From a virus, in the IMG/VR virus record IMGVR_UViG_3300030385_002649, positions 306,805-370,804 of that record: 64,000 nt of DNA. One strand, written 5' to 3'. Positions 46,739-54,790 of this stretch are shown piece after piece. The translations under genes were made by a program, and so were the position numbers. The notes below the pieces were generated by a model. The model was not told where the DNA came from, made no database searches, and was given only the letters and a program-made list of their open reading frames with translations. Position 1 is the first letter of the stretch. Each line of letters opens with the position of its first letter.

Positions 46739-47207
46739 ACGATGGTCTGTGGGCATTAACGATGTCTATATGACTGCAACAATCATGAAAGAGGAGGGCC
46801 GGTTCTACTGGTTCTTCTTGGAGTGGGTGTCCGCGTGGGCTGCTCACTTAGTCATGAAAATCCCGGTGATTAAGACCAAGAAGGTCGACGAGGATGGCGA
46901 GCCCTACGAGTTCCTCCAAGACTGGTTTTGGTGTGAGAAGTACACGCTCTTCTTCCAGTGGATTCACGGGAAATATAAGGTTAGCCAATTCAGCGCTGAT
47001 CTTCAAGACGTTCCGAAGACTTGGCATGACTCGGAGCTAGTCGATGATGATCCACCGTTCGAAAAGCCGGGCTTGGTAATCGCTTATGGTCGGTTTTCTG
47101 AGGCGCGACGTCTTGAGCGGTCGGCTAGGCTGAATCGGATGGCCGCTGCTAACGAGGTAATCGGGATGGTCCGCAGTGGACGTCCGTTGCCTGAGATGCC
47201 GTGGTAA
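46725..47207 (+). CDS. Hypothetical protein, 160 aa
   Basis: ATG at 46725 within the end of the previous gene. Aromatic-rich (YWFFLEWVSAWAAHLVMKIP) with one hydrophobic segment, then a charged C-terminus. May associate with membranes. Family unknown. Confidence 0.68.
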   Translation: MLNRERWSVGINDVYMTATIMKEEGRFYWFFLEWVSAWAAHLVMKIPVIKTKKVDEDGEPYEFLQDWFWCEKYTLFFQWIHGKYKVSQFSADLQDVPKTWHDSELVDDDPPFEKPGLVIAYGRFSEARRLERSARLNRMAAANEVIGMVRSGRPLPEMPW

Positions 47208-47289
47208 CGAGGCTGTAGTTTCGGAGGATTTTCAATCCTGTCCTGGCGAACATGGGGTCTTATGATCTCGTGTCCATTTCTTTTTAAGG

Positions 47290-47327
47290 TCCCCGATTCA
47301 CTGGGTCGGTCGGGATAGCCATTTTTT
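47290..47327 (+). terminator. Terminator-like hairpin with T6 tract
   Basis: CCCGA and TCGGG flank TTCACTGGGTCGG, followed within 8 nt by six T. It lies between the 160-aa gene and SFSxDDL protein B. The stretch 47215-47285 before it contains an AGGA-TTTTCAA-TCCT arm resembling a Glu anticodon arm but no full tRNA. Confidence 0.5.
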
Positions 47328-47352
47328 GTAGACCCTAACTTGGAGATTTGTT

Positions 47353-47895
47353 ATGAGTGATGTTGTTATCGGACTGATCATGGTCCAGAAGGCTACCATC
47401 GACGGCGACACTGTGAAGTGGAAAACGTTCAAGCCGACCTCTGGCCACGGTGCTTTCCTGAAGCGCCTCGGCTACACGGTTCGGGACGAGCTGCTCGTCC
47501 AGGACAAGGGTAAGTACCTTCAAGTGGAGTGCGCCGGTTTCGAGGTCGTTCAGGTCGACACTTCGCTCACGGGCGATGCTGGCCTCGAAGAGGTGGCCAA
47601 GCTCAAGAAGGTCATCGCTGAGAAGAAGCTGATCAGCTACCCGAGCCAGAACGGGTCGCAGTTCTCCTTCATGGGGAGCGACGGCACCGTGAACAGCGGC
47701 AAGGCGTCCAAGATGCCTGGCGCTGTTCGGTACCTCGACCGAGTGGTCCCCGGATGCTCGGCCCTGGTCGCCAAGCGGGCTGACAAGCAGAAGACCCGTA
47801 AGGTTGTCGAGTCGACGTTCAGCTTCGACGACCTCTTCAGCGACGACGACGACAAGGACGCCAAGAAGGCCGCTCCCGTCAAGAAGAAGAAGTAA
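47353..47895 (+). CDS. SFSxDDL-tail protein B, 180 aa
   Basis: TTGGAG precedes the ATG. Largest of the three paralogues: RLGYTVRDELLVQDKGKY, VECAGFEVVQVD, KKLISYPSQNGSQF, RYLDRVVPGCSALVAK, then the acidic tail STFSFDDLFSDDDDKD and a terminal lysine run. Uniform GC-rich codons. Role unknown; an abundant protein with a conserved C-terminal docking tail is likely. Confidence 0.8.
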   Translation: MSDVVIGLIMVQKATIDGDTVKWKTFKPTSGHGAFLKRLGYTVRDELLVQDKGKYLQVECAGFEVVQVDTSLTGDAGLEEVAKLKKVIAEKKLISYPSQNGSQFSFMGSDGTVNSGKASKMPGAVRYLDRVVPGCSALVAKRADKQKTRKVVESTFSFDDLFSDDDDKDAKKAAPVKKKK

Positions 47896-47902
47896 GGGTA
47901 TC

Positions 47903-47934
47903 AGAGGACGGGTGGTTTAGGCCGCCCGTCCTCT
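47903..47934 (+). terminator. Strong hairpin after SFSxDDL protein B
   Basis: AGAGGACGGG (47903-47912) pairs perfectly with CCCGTCCTCT (47925-47934). It directly precedes the next ATG, which lacks a ribosome-binding site, so the hairpin probably ends the abundant transcript. Confidence 0.7.
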
Positions 47935-47941
47935 CCCTCTT

Positions 47942-48184
47942 ATGAAGAGACACATGGTGGTTGCTGACGAGGAAGGTGGCGGCATAAGGGGCTATCGAAG
48001 CCAAGTGGTGTTCATGCTCCCCCGTTACATTTCAGACAACCTAAACTCGAAAAGCGTGCGCGCTTACCTAGATATGATGTTGGCGGACAGTCCGCTGTTC
48101 GTGCCTTCGCTTAATGTCGAAGTGATCGAATTCGAGGGGAATATAATCCTTCCTCTTGACGCGTCAGACTGGATCAGCGGATGA
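47942..48184 (+). CDS. Hypothetical protein, 80 aa
   Basis: No clear ribosome-binding site. Acidic C-terminal half (LNVEVIEFEGNIILPLDASD). Contains an AGCCAAGTGG copy read as S-Q-V. Overlaps the next gene as ATGA. Confidence 0.6.
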   Translation: MKRHMVVADEEGGGIRGYRSQVVFMLPRYISDNLNSKSVRAYLDMMLADSPLFVPSLNVEVIEFEGNIILPLDASDWISG

Positions 48185-48426
48185 AGTCACTTCGTTATCT
48201 CCCACGAGAGGAACTCGACAACCTTTGTCAGGCTGTAAGAGAGGAGATCATTCGCAGGGACAAAATAGCCCTCGCGGATTACCCTATCCCGCAGGATATT
48301 CTGGTCATGTATCATCAGGGTGGTAACAAGGTCCAAGCTCTGAGGGCCTTTCGGGACTCCTTGCCAACCCCAAAGCCTAGCTTAAGCGCTCTTAAAGCGA
48401 CGCTAGACACTAGGAGGCCAAGTTAA
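48181..48426 (+). CDS. Hypothetical protein, 81 aa
   Basis: ATGA-coupled. Helical N-terminus (LPREELDNLCQAVREEIIRR), then a proline-rich end. Unknown family. Confidence 0.65.
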   Translation: MKSLRYLPREELDNLCQAVREEIIRRDKIALADYPIPQDILVMYHQGGNKVQALRAFRDSLPTPKPSLSALKATLDTRRPS

Positions 48427-48428
48427 GC

Positions 48429-48626
48429 GTGGCCGGACTTGATCTAATGCACGAAGGGCTGTGCCCGAACTGCGGAAATGTGTTGGTGCGAATACAGGCT
48501 AATCACCCGCGTTGTACTAGCTGTGGGGGCACTGCAACCAAGATCGTCCCCGTGACAGGATTTGCGGCTTCTATGGGATTTGGGTGCAATGGGTGTGAGT
48601 ACTGTCAGCTTCCGAAGGAAGATTAG
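48429..48626 (+). CDS. Zinc-ribbon protein, 65 aa (GTG start)
   Basis: CPNC and CTSCGG form a ribbon (residues about 12-33), and a second C-x2-C-x2-C cluster ends the protein (FGCNGCEYCQL). The GTG at 48429 lies 2 nt after the upstream stop. Likely metal binding. Confidence 0.68.
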   Translation: MAGLDLMHEGLCPNCGNVLVRIQANHPRCTSCGGTATKIVPVTGFAASMGFGCNGCEYCQLPKED

Positions 48627-48739
48627 TCACCGATCCTGGACATGATTAGAAACTGTCCTTAATAACTGATCAGGTGTTTTAGGCTGCGCCTGGTTGGATA
48701 AATCTTAGCCTTTAACTCGTACCTCATGGAGAATTTGAA

Positions 48740-49012
48740 ATGAGAAACCGATTCGAGAAGCAACTTCGTATTCAGCACATCAAGGGCAACCAGAGCGGAA
48801 AGGTCGCACGTGTCGGGCGCCGAGAGGCTGACCGTCTGGTTGGAGAGGGTTCGGCCCGCTTCATCAGCCAGTCCTTGTTCAAGGCTGCTAACGTTGGCAT
48901 CGACATCACTCGCCTCGCCAACTCGCGCGACGACAAGACGATCAAGAAGCAGATCAAGCAGATCACGGCGCAGGCAAAGAAGCAGACCAAGAAGGCTGAG
49001 GCCACCGCATAA
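48740..49012 (+). CDS. Basic helical protein, 90 aa
   Basis: GGAG 9 nt before the ATG. Starts MRNRFEKQLRIQHIKGNQSG and ends in a Lys/Gln-rich helix (KQIKQITAQAKKQTKKAE). GC-rich, regular codons. Possibly nucleic-acid binding. The 113-bp spacer before it holds imperfect hairpins only. Confidence 0.7.
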   Translation: MRNRFEKQLRIQHIKGNQSGKVARVGRREADRLVGEGSARFISQSLFKAANVGIDITRLANSRDDKTIKKQIKQITAQAKKQTKKAEATA

Positions 49013-49299
49013 TGCGACCGAAAGTTCAGTCTGGTGCCAATATTATTCTGTCCATCTTCGGAGGGTGTGCGCTTGGGATGTTGTTGATGACCCTCATCCA
49101 CGATCACAAAGATGAGGCTGAGGCGGAAAAGACCAAGGAACAGAAGCTGTTCAAGGCCGACAGGTGGCGCATGGTAAAGATCAACGAGCGGCCCGTTCAG
49201 TACGTCTACATCCTCAAAGCAGGTAACAGTTGGCTGGTGAAGGACTACGACGGTGGTATTTGCTTCGTTCCTAGCTCGGCCCAATGGAAAGGGCTATGA
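49012..49299 (+). CDS. Single-span membrane protein, 95 aa
   Basis: TAATG coupling. Residues 8-30 form a membrane helix (GANIILSIFGGCALGMLLM), followed by a charged linker and a C-terminal domain (YVYILKAGNSWLVKDYDGG). Unknown role. Confidence 0.7.
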   Translation: MRPKVQSGANIILSIFGGCALGMLLMTLIHDHKDEAEAEKTKEQKLFKADRWRMVKINERPVQYVYILKAGNSWLVKDYDGGICFVPSSAQWKGL

Positions 49300-49322
49300 A
49301 CTACCAAACGCTATTAACCCGA

Positions 49323-49357
49323 GCGGGGTCCAGCCAAGTGGTTGGGCCCCGCCTTTT
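49323..49357 (+). terminator. Terminator hairpin with AGCCAAGTGG loop
   Basis: GCGGGGTCC (49323-49331) pairs with GGGCCCCGC (49344-49352) over nine pairs; the loop is AGCCAAGTGGTT; then C and TTTT. The clearest case of the repeated motif presented as the loop of a terminator. Confidence 0.7.
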
Positions 49358-49371
49358 AAAGGAGAAACCTA

Positions 49372-49584
49372 ATGGCTAAGTATCTCTGTTTTTTGTGTAG
49401 GAAGAAGGCTAAACCAGCTAATTTCTGCTATGGCTGCCTGGTGTTCATCTGTGAGTCATGTGACTTTCCAGGAATCAACATCCCGGACATCGGACATCAC
49501 CCTACTGAGCACACGAAGTGTCCGATGTGTGCTCACACCGACAAGACCACTAACATGCCCTCTTGGACTAAGAAAGAAGATTAG
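49372..49584 (+). CDS. Multi-cysteine zinc-finger protein, 70 aa
   Basis: Cys pairs CFLC, CYGC, CESC and CPMC plus His (HHPTEH) spaced like a small B-box or RING-type finger. GGAG precedes the ATG. Probably binds two zinc ions; partner unknown. Confidence 0.72.
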   Translation: MAKYLCFLCRKKAKPANFCYGCLVFICESCDFPGINIPDIGHHPTEHTKCPMCAHTDKTTNMPSWTKKED

Positions 49585-50117
49585 TGACTCCTAACGAGAA
49601 AAGAACCCGAGGGAAGCTCGGGCGACGTCGGCTCAAGAAGTTGGACGTTGAGGAGAAGCACGAAGTTGTTGCTCTGAGAACGTTCGGTGACGACTCTGAC
49701 GGCGTCGAATACGTGGTGACTGAGCAACTCTCGACTGTCCCGTTCTTCATGCCATTGCCTCGACATTCTCTTCGTGATGAGATGGCTAGGGAGTTGGAGA
49801 GCGTGGAAGCTTTCCTTCAGTCGAAACTCCCATCGTTGAGCCCGACTCTCATTTATGAGGTGATCGAGTCTGACGACTACTTTGTTGGTTATCATGATCG
49901 TTCGTTCGGTTATTATGCTGACAAGAACATAGCGCTGGCGGTCGGCGCTAGAGTGAAGGCCAATCGATATGACGCGTCCGATGACGCTGAAGATCTTTAC
50001 CGTCACAACTCTGACGTTCCAATCATTGTCCGACCAGTAATTGTGAACGAGTATCCTCAAATCGTTTTGAAATGGGACCACTGGTTTGGCAAGTGGTACG
50101 GAAAGGAAACAGCATGA
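49584..50117 (+). CDS. Hypothetical protein, 177 aa (GTG start)
   Basis: The GTG overlaps the upstream TAG. Very basic N-terminus (EKRTRGKLGRRRLKKL), then a globular domain (TVPFFMPLPRHSLRDEMARE). ATGA-coupled to the next gene. Unknown. Confidence 0.68.
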   Translation: MTPNEKRTRGKLGRRRLKKLDVEEKHEVVALRTFGDDSDGVEYVVTEQLSTVPFFMPLPRHSLRDEMARELESVEAFLQSKLPSLSPTLIYEVIESDDYFVGYHDRSFGYYADKNIALAVGARVKANRYDASDDAEDLYRHNSDVPIIVRPVIVNEYPQIVLKWDHWFGKWYGKETA

Positions 50118-50611
50118 GCCTTATCTGGAATGAATACTTAGTTTGGAACTTTAGGCACGCTAACGGGGACCAATTGGATAAATTCAATTCGCTCTTCAAA
50201 CAGTATGATTTAACGCCCTCGTACACGTGTGGTGTGGCGGCCCTCGCGGTCAACCAGTTCGGGGCCAACGTTGGCCATGTGTTTTGGCCCGTCAAGTTTG
50301 GTAAGATCTCGGCGGCTGAGGCGGTTGTCGTTCTTATCAACGGGGCTAGGTTTACAACCGAGACTAGTCTCTTGTTTGATGCGCCTGATGATGTTTGGAA
50401 CTCTAGGTGCGCGGCTGAGATGAAAAGCATCATCCTTGACACGGAGCTTTATTTCGGCGTCGTAGATCTCCGCACTGAGGTCTTGCGCCCGCTGATAACC
50501 AGCCAAGTGGGTGGTCTCGTGGCTCCTCCGGTGAAGGCGGTGTGTATGTGTCCGATTCAGAGTCTCTGGGGACTTGGCCATGACGCGAACTGTCCGGAGA
50601 AAACGCAATGA
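50114..50611 (+). CDS. Hypothetical protein, 165 aa
   Basis: ATGA coupling fixes the start at 50114. Starts MSLIWNEYLVWNFRHANGD; the C-terminus has CMCPIQSLWGLGHDANC with three Cys and one His that might bind metal. Carries an in-frame motif copy (S-Q-V) at 50501. Confidence 0.68.
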   Translation: MSLIWNEYLVWNFRHANGDQLDKFNSLFKQYDLTPSYTCGVAALAVNQFGANVGHVFWPVKFGKISAAEAVVVLINGARFTTETSLLFDAPDDVWNSRCAAEMKSIILDTELYFGVVDLRTEVLRPLITSQVGGLVAPPVKAVCMCPIQSLWGLGHDANCPEKTQ

Positions 50612-51165
50612 GGAGAGCCCAGCCAAACGAGGAGGATAACGAGTTAAAAGGGCTGTTCTACTACTCGCTCGTTTTCTCCTTTTCTGGGGATTCCTTCAAA
50701 GCGGTCTCGCGTGCGGACAGGGAAGTGACAAGGTTGGCTGAGCTAAAACTTCATATCTTGCAAGTTGAGCATGAGTACAGCTGGCCTGATGGGAGTTTGT
50801 GCTTTCTTGTTCGGTCTAAGACGCCTCTGACAATCAAGATGCTGAATGAGGAGGTGTTTATCGAGGATTGGTTGGGTTCTACGGTCAAGGTCTACGGAAT
50901 CACGTCAGTCAATCCTCGTTATGTCCGGATCACTCCTTTGACTTATGAGGAGAGGTTCGAACTTGAGAAGCCAGCATCAATTCGTCTCATCACGAAACGG
51001 TTCGATGAAAGAAACGGTCTAATGTTGAAGTACCGTGAAACTCGGACGAAATGCACGACCTGTAAAAAGGGCAAAAACGCGTGTGAAACTTGTTCAGTCA
51101 TTCTGGCTGAGTGTGAGAAGAAGTTAGCCGAGTGGGAGAGCAGGCCCAGGATCATGGAAGGGTAA
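50608..51165 (+). CDS. Hypothetical protein, 185 aa
   Basis: ATGA-coupled. Strand-rich body (GLFYYSLVFSFSGDSFKAV; GSTVKVYGITSVNPRYVRIT) and a C-terminal Cys cluster CTTCKKGKNACETC. A possible small zinc site at the end. Family unknown. Confidence 0.68.
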   Translation: MRRAQPNEEDNELKGLFYYSLVFSFSGDSFKAVSRADREVTRLAELKLHILQVEHEYSWPDGSLCFLVRSKTPLTIKMLNEEVFIEDWLGSTVKVYGITSVNPRYVRITPLTYEERFELEKPASIRLITKRFDERNGLMLKYRETRTKCTTCKKGKNACETCSVILAECEKKLAEWESRPRIMEG

Positions 51166-51166
51166 A

Positions 51167-51352
51167 ATGGCGACTCCGAATGATAAGCAGATGGTCGATA
51201 CCATCTGCGAAATGCTCAACGATGTTGATGACGATGAGTGGAACGACGCCTATGAGGTCCTCTGGGAGATGTTGAGATTGGTTCGCCCACTTAGTACTGA
51301 TCCCACCAGGTGTTCTAAATTCGAAATCGAAAAGGAAAAGGCGGAGAATTGA
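51167..51352 (+). CDS. Acidic small protein, 61 aa
   Basis: MATPNDKQMVDTICEMLNDV then an acidic stretch and helical tail. 1 nt after the previous stop. Net negative charge could suit a DNA mimic or regulator, without proof. Confidence 0.62.
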   Translation: MATPNDKQMVDTICEMLNDVDDDEWNDAYEVLWEMLRLVRPLSTDPTRCSKFEIEKEKAEN

Positions 51353-51353
51353 A

Positions 51354-51587
51354 ATGAACATTAACCAGGCACTTGAAAAATTGGAAGCATACAAAAAAGT
51401 AATAGGAGGGGAGGCTGAACTTCTTGTTCGTGGTCACCAAGACGGTGACGATTGGGAACTTGTGCATGACGTCGAAATTGTTGTGGCAAAAGAGATAGAA
51501 AAAGTTCCTGGACAGCGCAGGTGGTCTGGTTCGCATACAATTTTTGGTGCTGAAGACCACGGCACCAAATTTGTAACCATTCAATAA
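51354..51587 (+). CDS. Hypothetical protein, 77 aa
   Basis: Helix (INQALEKLEAYKKVIGGEAE) followed by a beta-like segment (WELVHDVEIVVAKEIEKV). Soluble. Starts 1 nt after the upstream stop. The pattern recalls small phage proteins of unknown role. Confidence 0.65.
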   Translation: MNINQALEKLEAYKKVIGGEAELLVRGHQDGDDWELVHDVEIVVAKEIEKVPGQRRWSGSHTIFGAEDHGTKFVTIQ

Positions 51588-51599
51588 GGGAGAAGACGG

Positions 51600-51824
51600 A
51601 TGCTTAGAAACCCGAGTGCTATTGACGATGAGGTTATCGTCAAGCTCAAGAAATTGTTGAGTTCTTACGAAGAGGCGTGTGAAAACATTCTCTATAAGAA
51701 CTTCAACATCACTGAAACAGTGAAAGACATCGAGATTTGTCGCCGAGCGTTGGATTATGCCGAGAACGGTCCCACGTTTAGTGAAACTCTCGACCAATTC
51801 GCAGAATGCGAAAAGAGAACCTGA
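51600..51824 (+). CDS. Helical small protein, 74 aa
   Basis: GGGAGAAGAC before the ATG. All-helical appearance (DEVIVKLKKLLSSYEEACEN). Overlaps the next gene by 1 nt (TGATG). Confidence 0.65.
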   Translation: MLRNPSAIDDEVIVKLKKLLSSYEEACENILYKNFNITETVKDIEICRRALDYAENGPTFSETLDQFAECEKRT

Positions 51825-52288
51825 TGAGTGGCGAATTTGACAAGTACGAGGTCTCCGACACCATGAGTGTCACCACGTGCTGCACATGCGGGGTCGTCTT
51901 CGGACTCCCCAATCACCTGAACCATGCGTTAAGACGCAACGGGAGAGCCTTTTATTGTCCAAATGGGCACGAACTCCATTACACCGATGGCATGAACCTG
52001 GAAGAGTGGGTTGAGCACGGTAGACGTCTAGCGACAGAATTGCGGCAACACAAGCTTGGTGTCAATCAGGCTCGGTTCCAGCGCGATCAGTTGGAAGCTA
52101 AAGTGGTTGAGCTTGAAGCTCTCCATTCTGAGTTGAGAGCAGTCGCACGAGCTGCTCGGAGTCAGTCAGTCGGCTCGACTGCTGTTACTCCCACATGTTG
52201 CGGATTGATCATGGTCACCAACCTGGGCGGTTCTCTCCATTGTCAAAGGAACTGTATGAAGAGCCAGCCAAGTAGTGGGCCCCAGTAA
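51824..52288 (+). CDS. Zinc-finger and coiled-coil protein, 154 aa
   Basis: N-terminal CCTC...FYCPNGH finger (residues about 18-50), central coiled coil (RFQRDQLEAKVVELEALHSE) and a C-terminal Cys-rich part (CCGLIMVTNLGGSLHCQRNC). A variant motif copy lies at 52266, just before the stop. Probably DNA or protein binding. Confidence 0.68.
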   Translation: MSGEFDKYEVSDTMSVTTCCTCGVVFGLPNHLNHALRRNGRAFYCPNGHELHYTDGMNLEEWVEHGRRLATELRQHKLGVNQARFQRDQLEAKVVELEALHSELRAVARAARSQSVGSTAVTPTCCGLIMVTNLGGSLHCQRNCMKSQPSSGPQ

Positions 52289-52334
52289 TGGAGTACCTCC
52301 TATTAGTCGCGTCAGCGATTGAGCAAGGTATAGT

Positions 52335-52559
52335 GTGAGGTCGCGCTGGTCAGCTTCATTCTTTTGTTGGGTTTTGAATCTAGTATTTAAAATTCTCGAA
52401 AGTAATAGGCGCGCTTGCTTCAGTAGGTGTTTTGTGAAGCATCAATTTGAGGTGTGGATGAAGACACGGTTATCTATTATAGCGGCGGCAGGTCAGTCAG
52501 GTCCACCTGCTAAGAACCCTCAGGCTGATCACCGGCCAATCCTTATGAGGATAACATGA
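52335..52559 (+). CDS. Doubtful protein, 74 aa (GTG start)
   Basis: GTG start without a strong ribosome-binding site; hydrophobic N-terminal half (ASFFCWVLNLVFKILES). Its stop is ATGA-coupled to the 48-aa zinc protein, the main reason to keep it. A 16-aa frame (52288..52338) precedes it. Confidence 0.4.
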   Translation: MRSRWSASFFCWVLNLVFKILESNRRACFSRCFVKHQFEVWMKTRLSIIAAAGQSGPPAKNPQADHRPILMRIT

Positions 52560-52702
52560 GCAAGAGTGGACGTTCGGCATTTTGTCGAGTTTGCAAGCGG
52601 GAGGTTGAAGCTAAGCGTAAAGGCTTGGAATTTTTTCCTCCCCCAACTTGTGGTCGGTGTCAACGGGTGCAGAATCAACAAGACGCTAGGAAAAAGAGGT
52701 GA
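52556..52702 (+). CDS. Zinc-ribbon protein, 48 aa
   Basis: FCRVCKREVEAKRKG and CGRCQRVQNQQDARKK: two C-x2-C pairs 20 residues apart in a basic context. ATGA coupling upstream. Likely nucleic-acid binding. Confidence 0.65.
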   Translation: MSKSGRSAFCRVCKREVEAKRKGLEFFPPPTCGRCQRVQNQQDARKKR

Positions 52703-52705
52703 ACT

Positions 52706-52921
52706 ATGCTTGAAGAAGAGGCGAGAGAAATCGTCATGAATCGGATTGCTCACGGTCCGGACACTGTCGAGTACAGCAAGGAAGCGATTGAAGCAGCGGT
52801 CGCTAGAATGATGGGCAAGGAAGTAAAGCCGATCCCTCACGTTGCACCACCCCCGCCCAAGGTGTCGCCTTTCTTGGCACACACCTACGGCCTTCATGAG
52901 AAATACATGCAGGACGGTTGA
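52706..52921 (+). CDS. Hypothetical protein, 71 aa
   Basis: MLEEEAREIVMNRIAHGPDT, then a helix and a proline run (HVAPPPPKVSPFLAHTYG). Starts 3 nt after the zinc-ribbon gene. Unknown. Confidence 0.65.
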   Translation: MLEEEAREIVMNRIAHGPDTVEYSKEAIEAAVARMMGKEVKPIPHVAPPPPKVSPFLAHTYGLHEKYMQDG

Positions 52922-52936
52922 AAAGGAGAACAGTAA

Positions 52937-53434
52937 ATGTTTAGGTTGAGAAACTTTGTCGGGAAGGAAATTTTCTTCGGTTCACACCGTGGAATTTTGA
53001 CAGGATATGACAGACATGTTCTGTACGTCGAATATTACCAAAGGGTAAACGCCGTTGGTAAGCCTAGGACGATCCAACGAGACGTCCTCCATTATTTGTA
53101 TGATGAGAATGGTCAAAAAGTGCTCGACTGGTCAAGGACGACTTTTGGGGCGCAGATGAGCCAAGTGGTTGTCGCGCGTCCTGTTGTTATCTCCCTCGCA
53201 GAGGAACAGCCCTGGCACACTGAGGAGAACAAGATAGAATGCCCGATAGCTCTCGATAAGTGGCTCAAGCGTCACAATCGGAAGAATAAGAAGACTGCTC
53301 GGGAGAAACGGGAAGTCGTCGCCTTAAAGAAGAAAATCGACGGTTTGGTGCCGTACGTCTTCGTCGCGAGCATGGCTGTTTTGCTTCCTCCGATTGTGTG
53401 GTGTTTGCGGCTAGTTGTTGCTGCGCTCATCTGA
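52937..53434 (+). CDS. C-terminally anchored protein, 165 aa
   Basis: Soluble N-terminal domain (GKEIFFGSHRGILTGYDRHV), basic linker and C-terminal membrane segment (YVFVASMAVLLPPIVWCLRL). AAGGAG lies upstream of the ATG. Contains a motif copy at 53159 read S-Q-V and flanked by pairing arms. Confidence 0.7.
   Translation: MFRLRNFVGKEIFFGSHRGILTGYDRHVLYVEYYQRVNAVGKPRTIQRDVLHYLYDENGQKVLDWSRTTFGAQMSQVVVARPVVISLAEEQPWHTEENKIECPIALDKWLKRHNRKNKKTAREKREVVALKKKIDGLVPYVFVASMAVLLPPIVWCLRLVVAALI
53150..53177 (+). repeat. AGCCAAGTGG hairpin inside a coding sequence
   Basis: GCGC-(A)-GATG (53150-53158) pairs with TGTC-GCGC (53170-53177) with one bulged A, exposing AGCCAAGTGGT. Same layout as the gene-end copies, but within a gene. 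Confidence 0.5.
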
Positions 53435-53655
53435 TGATGGTTTTGCCACAAAAGGGAGTGGCCATTTGTAGAATCGTGACGATCTATGCGAAGAACCCAA
53501 CTTTGGGTGATTTGTATTACGTCGAGGATCCTAAGCATGTGCCGCCTCTTCTCAGAAAGATGTGGGAAATGGGTTTCATTCCTCACTGGAAATGGGTATG
53601 CAGGGTTGCGTACAAGGACAAGATCCGGGGTTATATCCCGGTAGGAGACGTGTGA
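53434..53655 (+). CDS. Hypothetical protein, 73 aa
   Basis: TGATG coupling gives the start at 53434. Compact basic protein (AICRIVTIYAKNPTLGDLYY; WKWVCRVAYKDKIRGYIPVG). Unknown. Confidence 0.65.
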   Translation: MMVLPQKGVAICRIVTIYAKNPTLGDLYYVEDPKHVPPLLRKMWEMGFIPHWKWVCRVAYKDKIRGYIPVGDV

Positions 53656-53810
53656 TGATTTTTATTTTGGGATGTCCGATCTGCGTTGCGTTGGGCGTCA
53701 AAGCTGCAGGTGTGTTATTCACTGCTTGCTTGACGATTCTGGTTTGGCTTGGGCTTCATAAGCCGAAGCACGAAGAAGGATGTGAGTGCGATGAGCACAC
53801 AGGGTCTTAA
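53655..53810 (+). CDS. Membrane peptide, 51 aa
   Basis: TGATG coupling at 53655. One or two membrane segments (ILGCPICVALGVKAAGVLF, TACLTILVWLGL) and a polar tail with CECDEH. Unknown function. Confidence 0.6.
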   Translation: MIFILGCPICVALGVKAAGVLFTACLTILVWLGLHKPKHEEGCECDEHTGS

Positions 53811-53904
53811 CACAAAACGGAAGCCTTCTGAAGGGCGGATCACTTGGGAGGTTCCGGTAGACCCCTCCCGCTTTTTGGCCGGTTATAAGGAAATGGTGAA
53901 CTGA
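53791..53904 (+). CDS. Small soluble protein, 37 aa
   Basis: ATG within the end of the membrane peptide gene. STQGLNTKRKPSEGRITWEV and a 16-residue tail. TGATG junction with the next gene supports expression. Confidence 0.55.
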   Translation: MSTQGLNTKRKPSEGRITWEVPVDPSRFLAGYKEMVN

Positions 53905-54113
53905 TGATAGATCGCATTTATCAGGGAACGCTGACTGAAGAACTAACCAATATCTTCCGAGGGAGAGAAGGGTTTGACGCTTCGTCTGATCCTGACGAAA
54001 ACGGAAGGTTTATTGTGCGCTGTTCTACTGTGGCGCATTGGGAAATCATGCAGAAAGAACTGCGAGAACACGTGGAGGAAAGCAATGTTGTCAAAACAAC
54101 AGGTGATTTGTAA
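53904..54113 (+). CDS. Hypothetical protein, 69 aa
   Basis: MIDRIYQGTLTEELTNIFRG; helix-strand-helix look with FIVRCSTVAHWEIMQKELRE. Overlaps the next gene by 29 nt. Unknown. Confidence 0.65.
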   Translation: MIDRIYQGTLTEELTNIFRGREGFDASSDPDENGRFIVRCSTVAHWEIMQKELREHVEESNVVKTTGDL

Positions 54114-54627
54114 GGTCAGGTATGCCGAATACGAACATGAATCTGTCATCAGTAAGAGAAGCAAACCCAACCATTGTCAGCTCGCAACTTGTGTTGAAGG
54201 CGTAAATGGTGGCCCTAGAGCGACGAGGGAGGGGAAGCCCTTCTGTACTGAACACCTTGACCACATGCCTTACTATTGTGAGGTAAGAGGTCGAATCGAG
54301 AGACATGAGAATTACATCGCTAGTGTCAACCTCGGTGGGGTTGACGCAGTTCGGTTGGATGCTGAACTAACTAGGTGGATGATTAGTGAATTGTGGATCA
54401 ACGAGGGCGAACTAAACATCGCTCGGTTCATGCGGGTCTTGATGATTGTGAAAAAAGTTGCTCTGGCTCAGGGTCTTTTTCTTGACAACAAGAAAATCGT
54501 CACTTTCATCCCTGCTAAGAGGATGAAAGGATTAGGAAATTTGAAACTCGTTGACTCTCTTGTGGAGTGTAAGGACATGGAAGAGGTTTTCATGAGGGCC
54601 GAGGAATTGGCAAGTGACCGACATTGA
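54085..54627 (+). CDS. Hypothetical protein with Cys/His N-terminal motif, 180 aa
   Basis: GGAGG before the ATG at 54085. CQLATC...FCTEHL near residues 30-58 looks like a zinc site; the rest is helical (LTRWMISELWINEGELNIAR). Family not recognised. Confidence 0.68.
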   Translation: MLSKQQVICKVRYAEYEHESVISKRSKPNHCQLATCVEGVNGGPRATREGKPFCTEHLDHMPYYCEVRGRIERHENYIASVNLGGVDAVRLDAELTRWMISELWINEGELNIARFMRVLMIVKKVALAQGLFLDNKKIVTFIPAKRMKGLGNLKLVDSLVECKDMEEVFMRAEELASDRH

Positions 54628-54790
54628 TAAGGGGACGCGTGGTCGCTCGCGCCTAGAAAGCCAAGTGGCTGGTGCCCTTCGGTCTTGTATTGACGCACAT
54701 GGGCCGATTACCAAAGCTTATCTTGGTTCGGCTGCAAAACGAGCGGTGGCTGCGGTCGCCGCTTTTATTAAGGAGAGTGAAAATGGCTAA
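54614..54790 (+). CDS. Alanine-rich small protein, 58 aa (GTG start)
   Basis: Open frame from the GTG at 54614, overlapping both neighbours. Reads TDIDKGTRGRSRLESQVAGA and continues into an alanine-rich helix (LGSAAKRAVAAVAAFIKE). The motif copy at 54659 is read S-Q-V here and sits in a bulged 7-bp hairpin (54649-54675). Confidence 0.6.
   Translation: MTDIDKGTRGRSRLESQVAGALRSCIDAHGPITKAYLGSAAKRAVAAVAAFIKESENG

Noticed and set aside
47215-47285. Possible tRNA-Glu from an AGGA-TTTTCAA-TCCT arm
   Set aside because: No proper D arm or acceptor pairing; at best a remnant.
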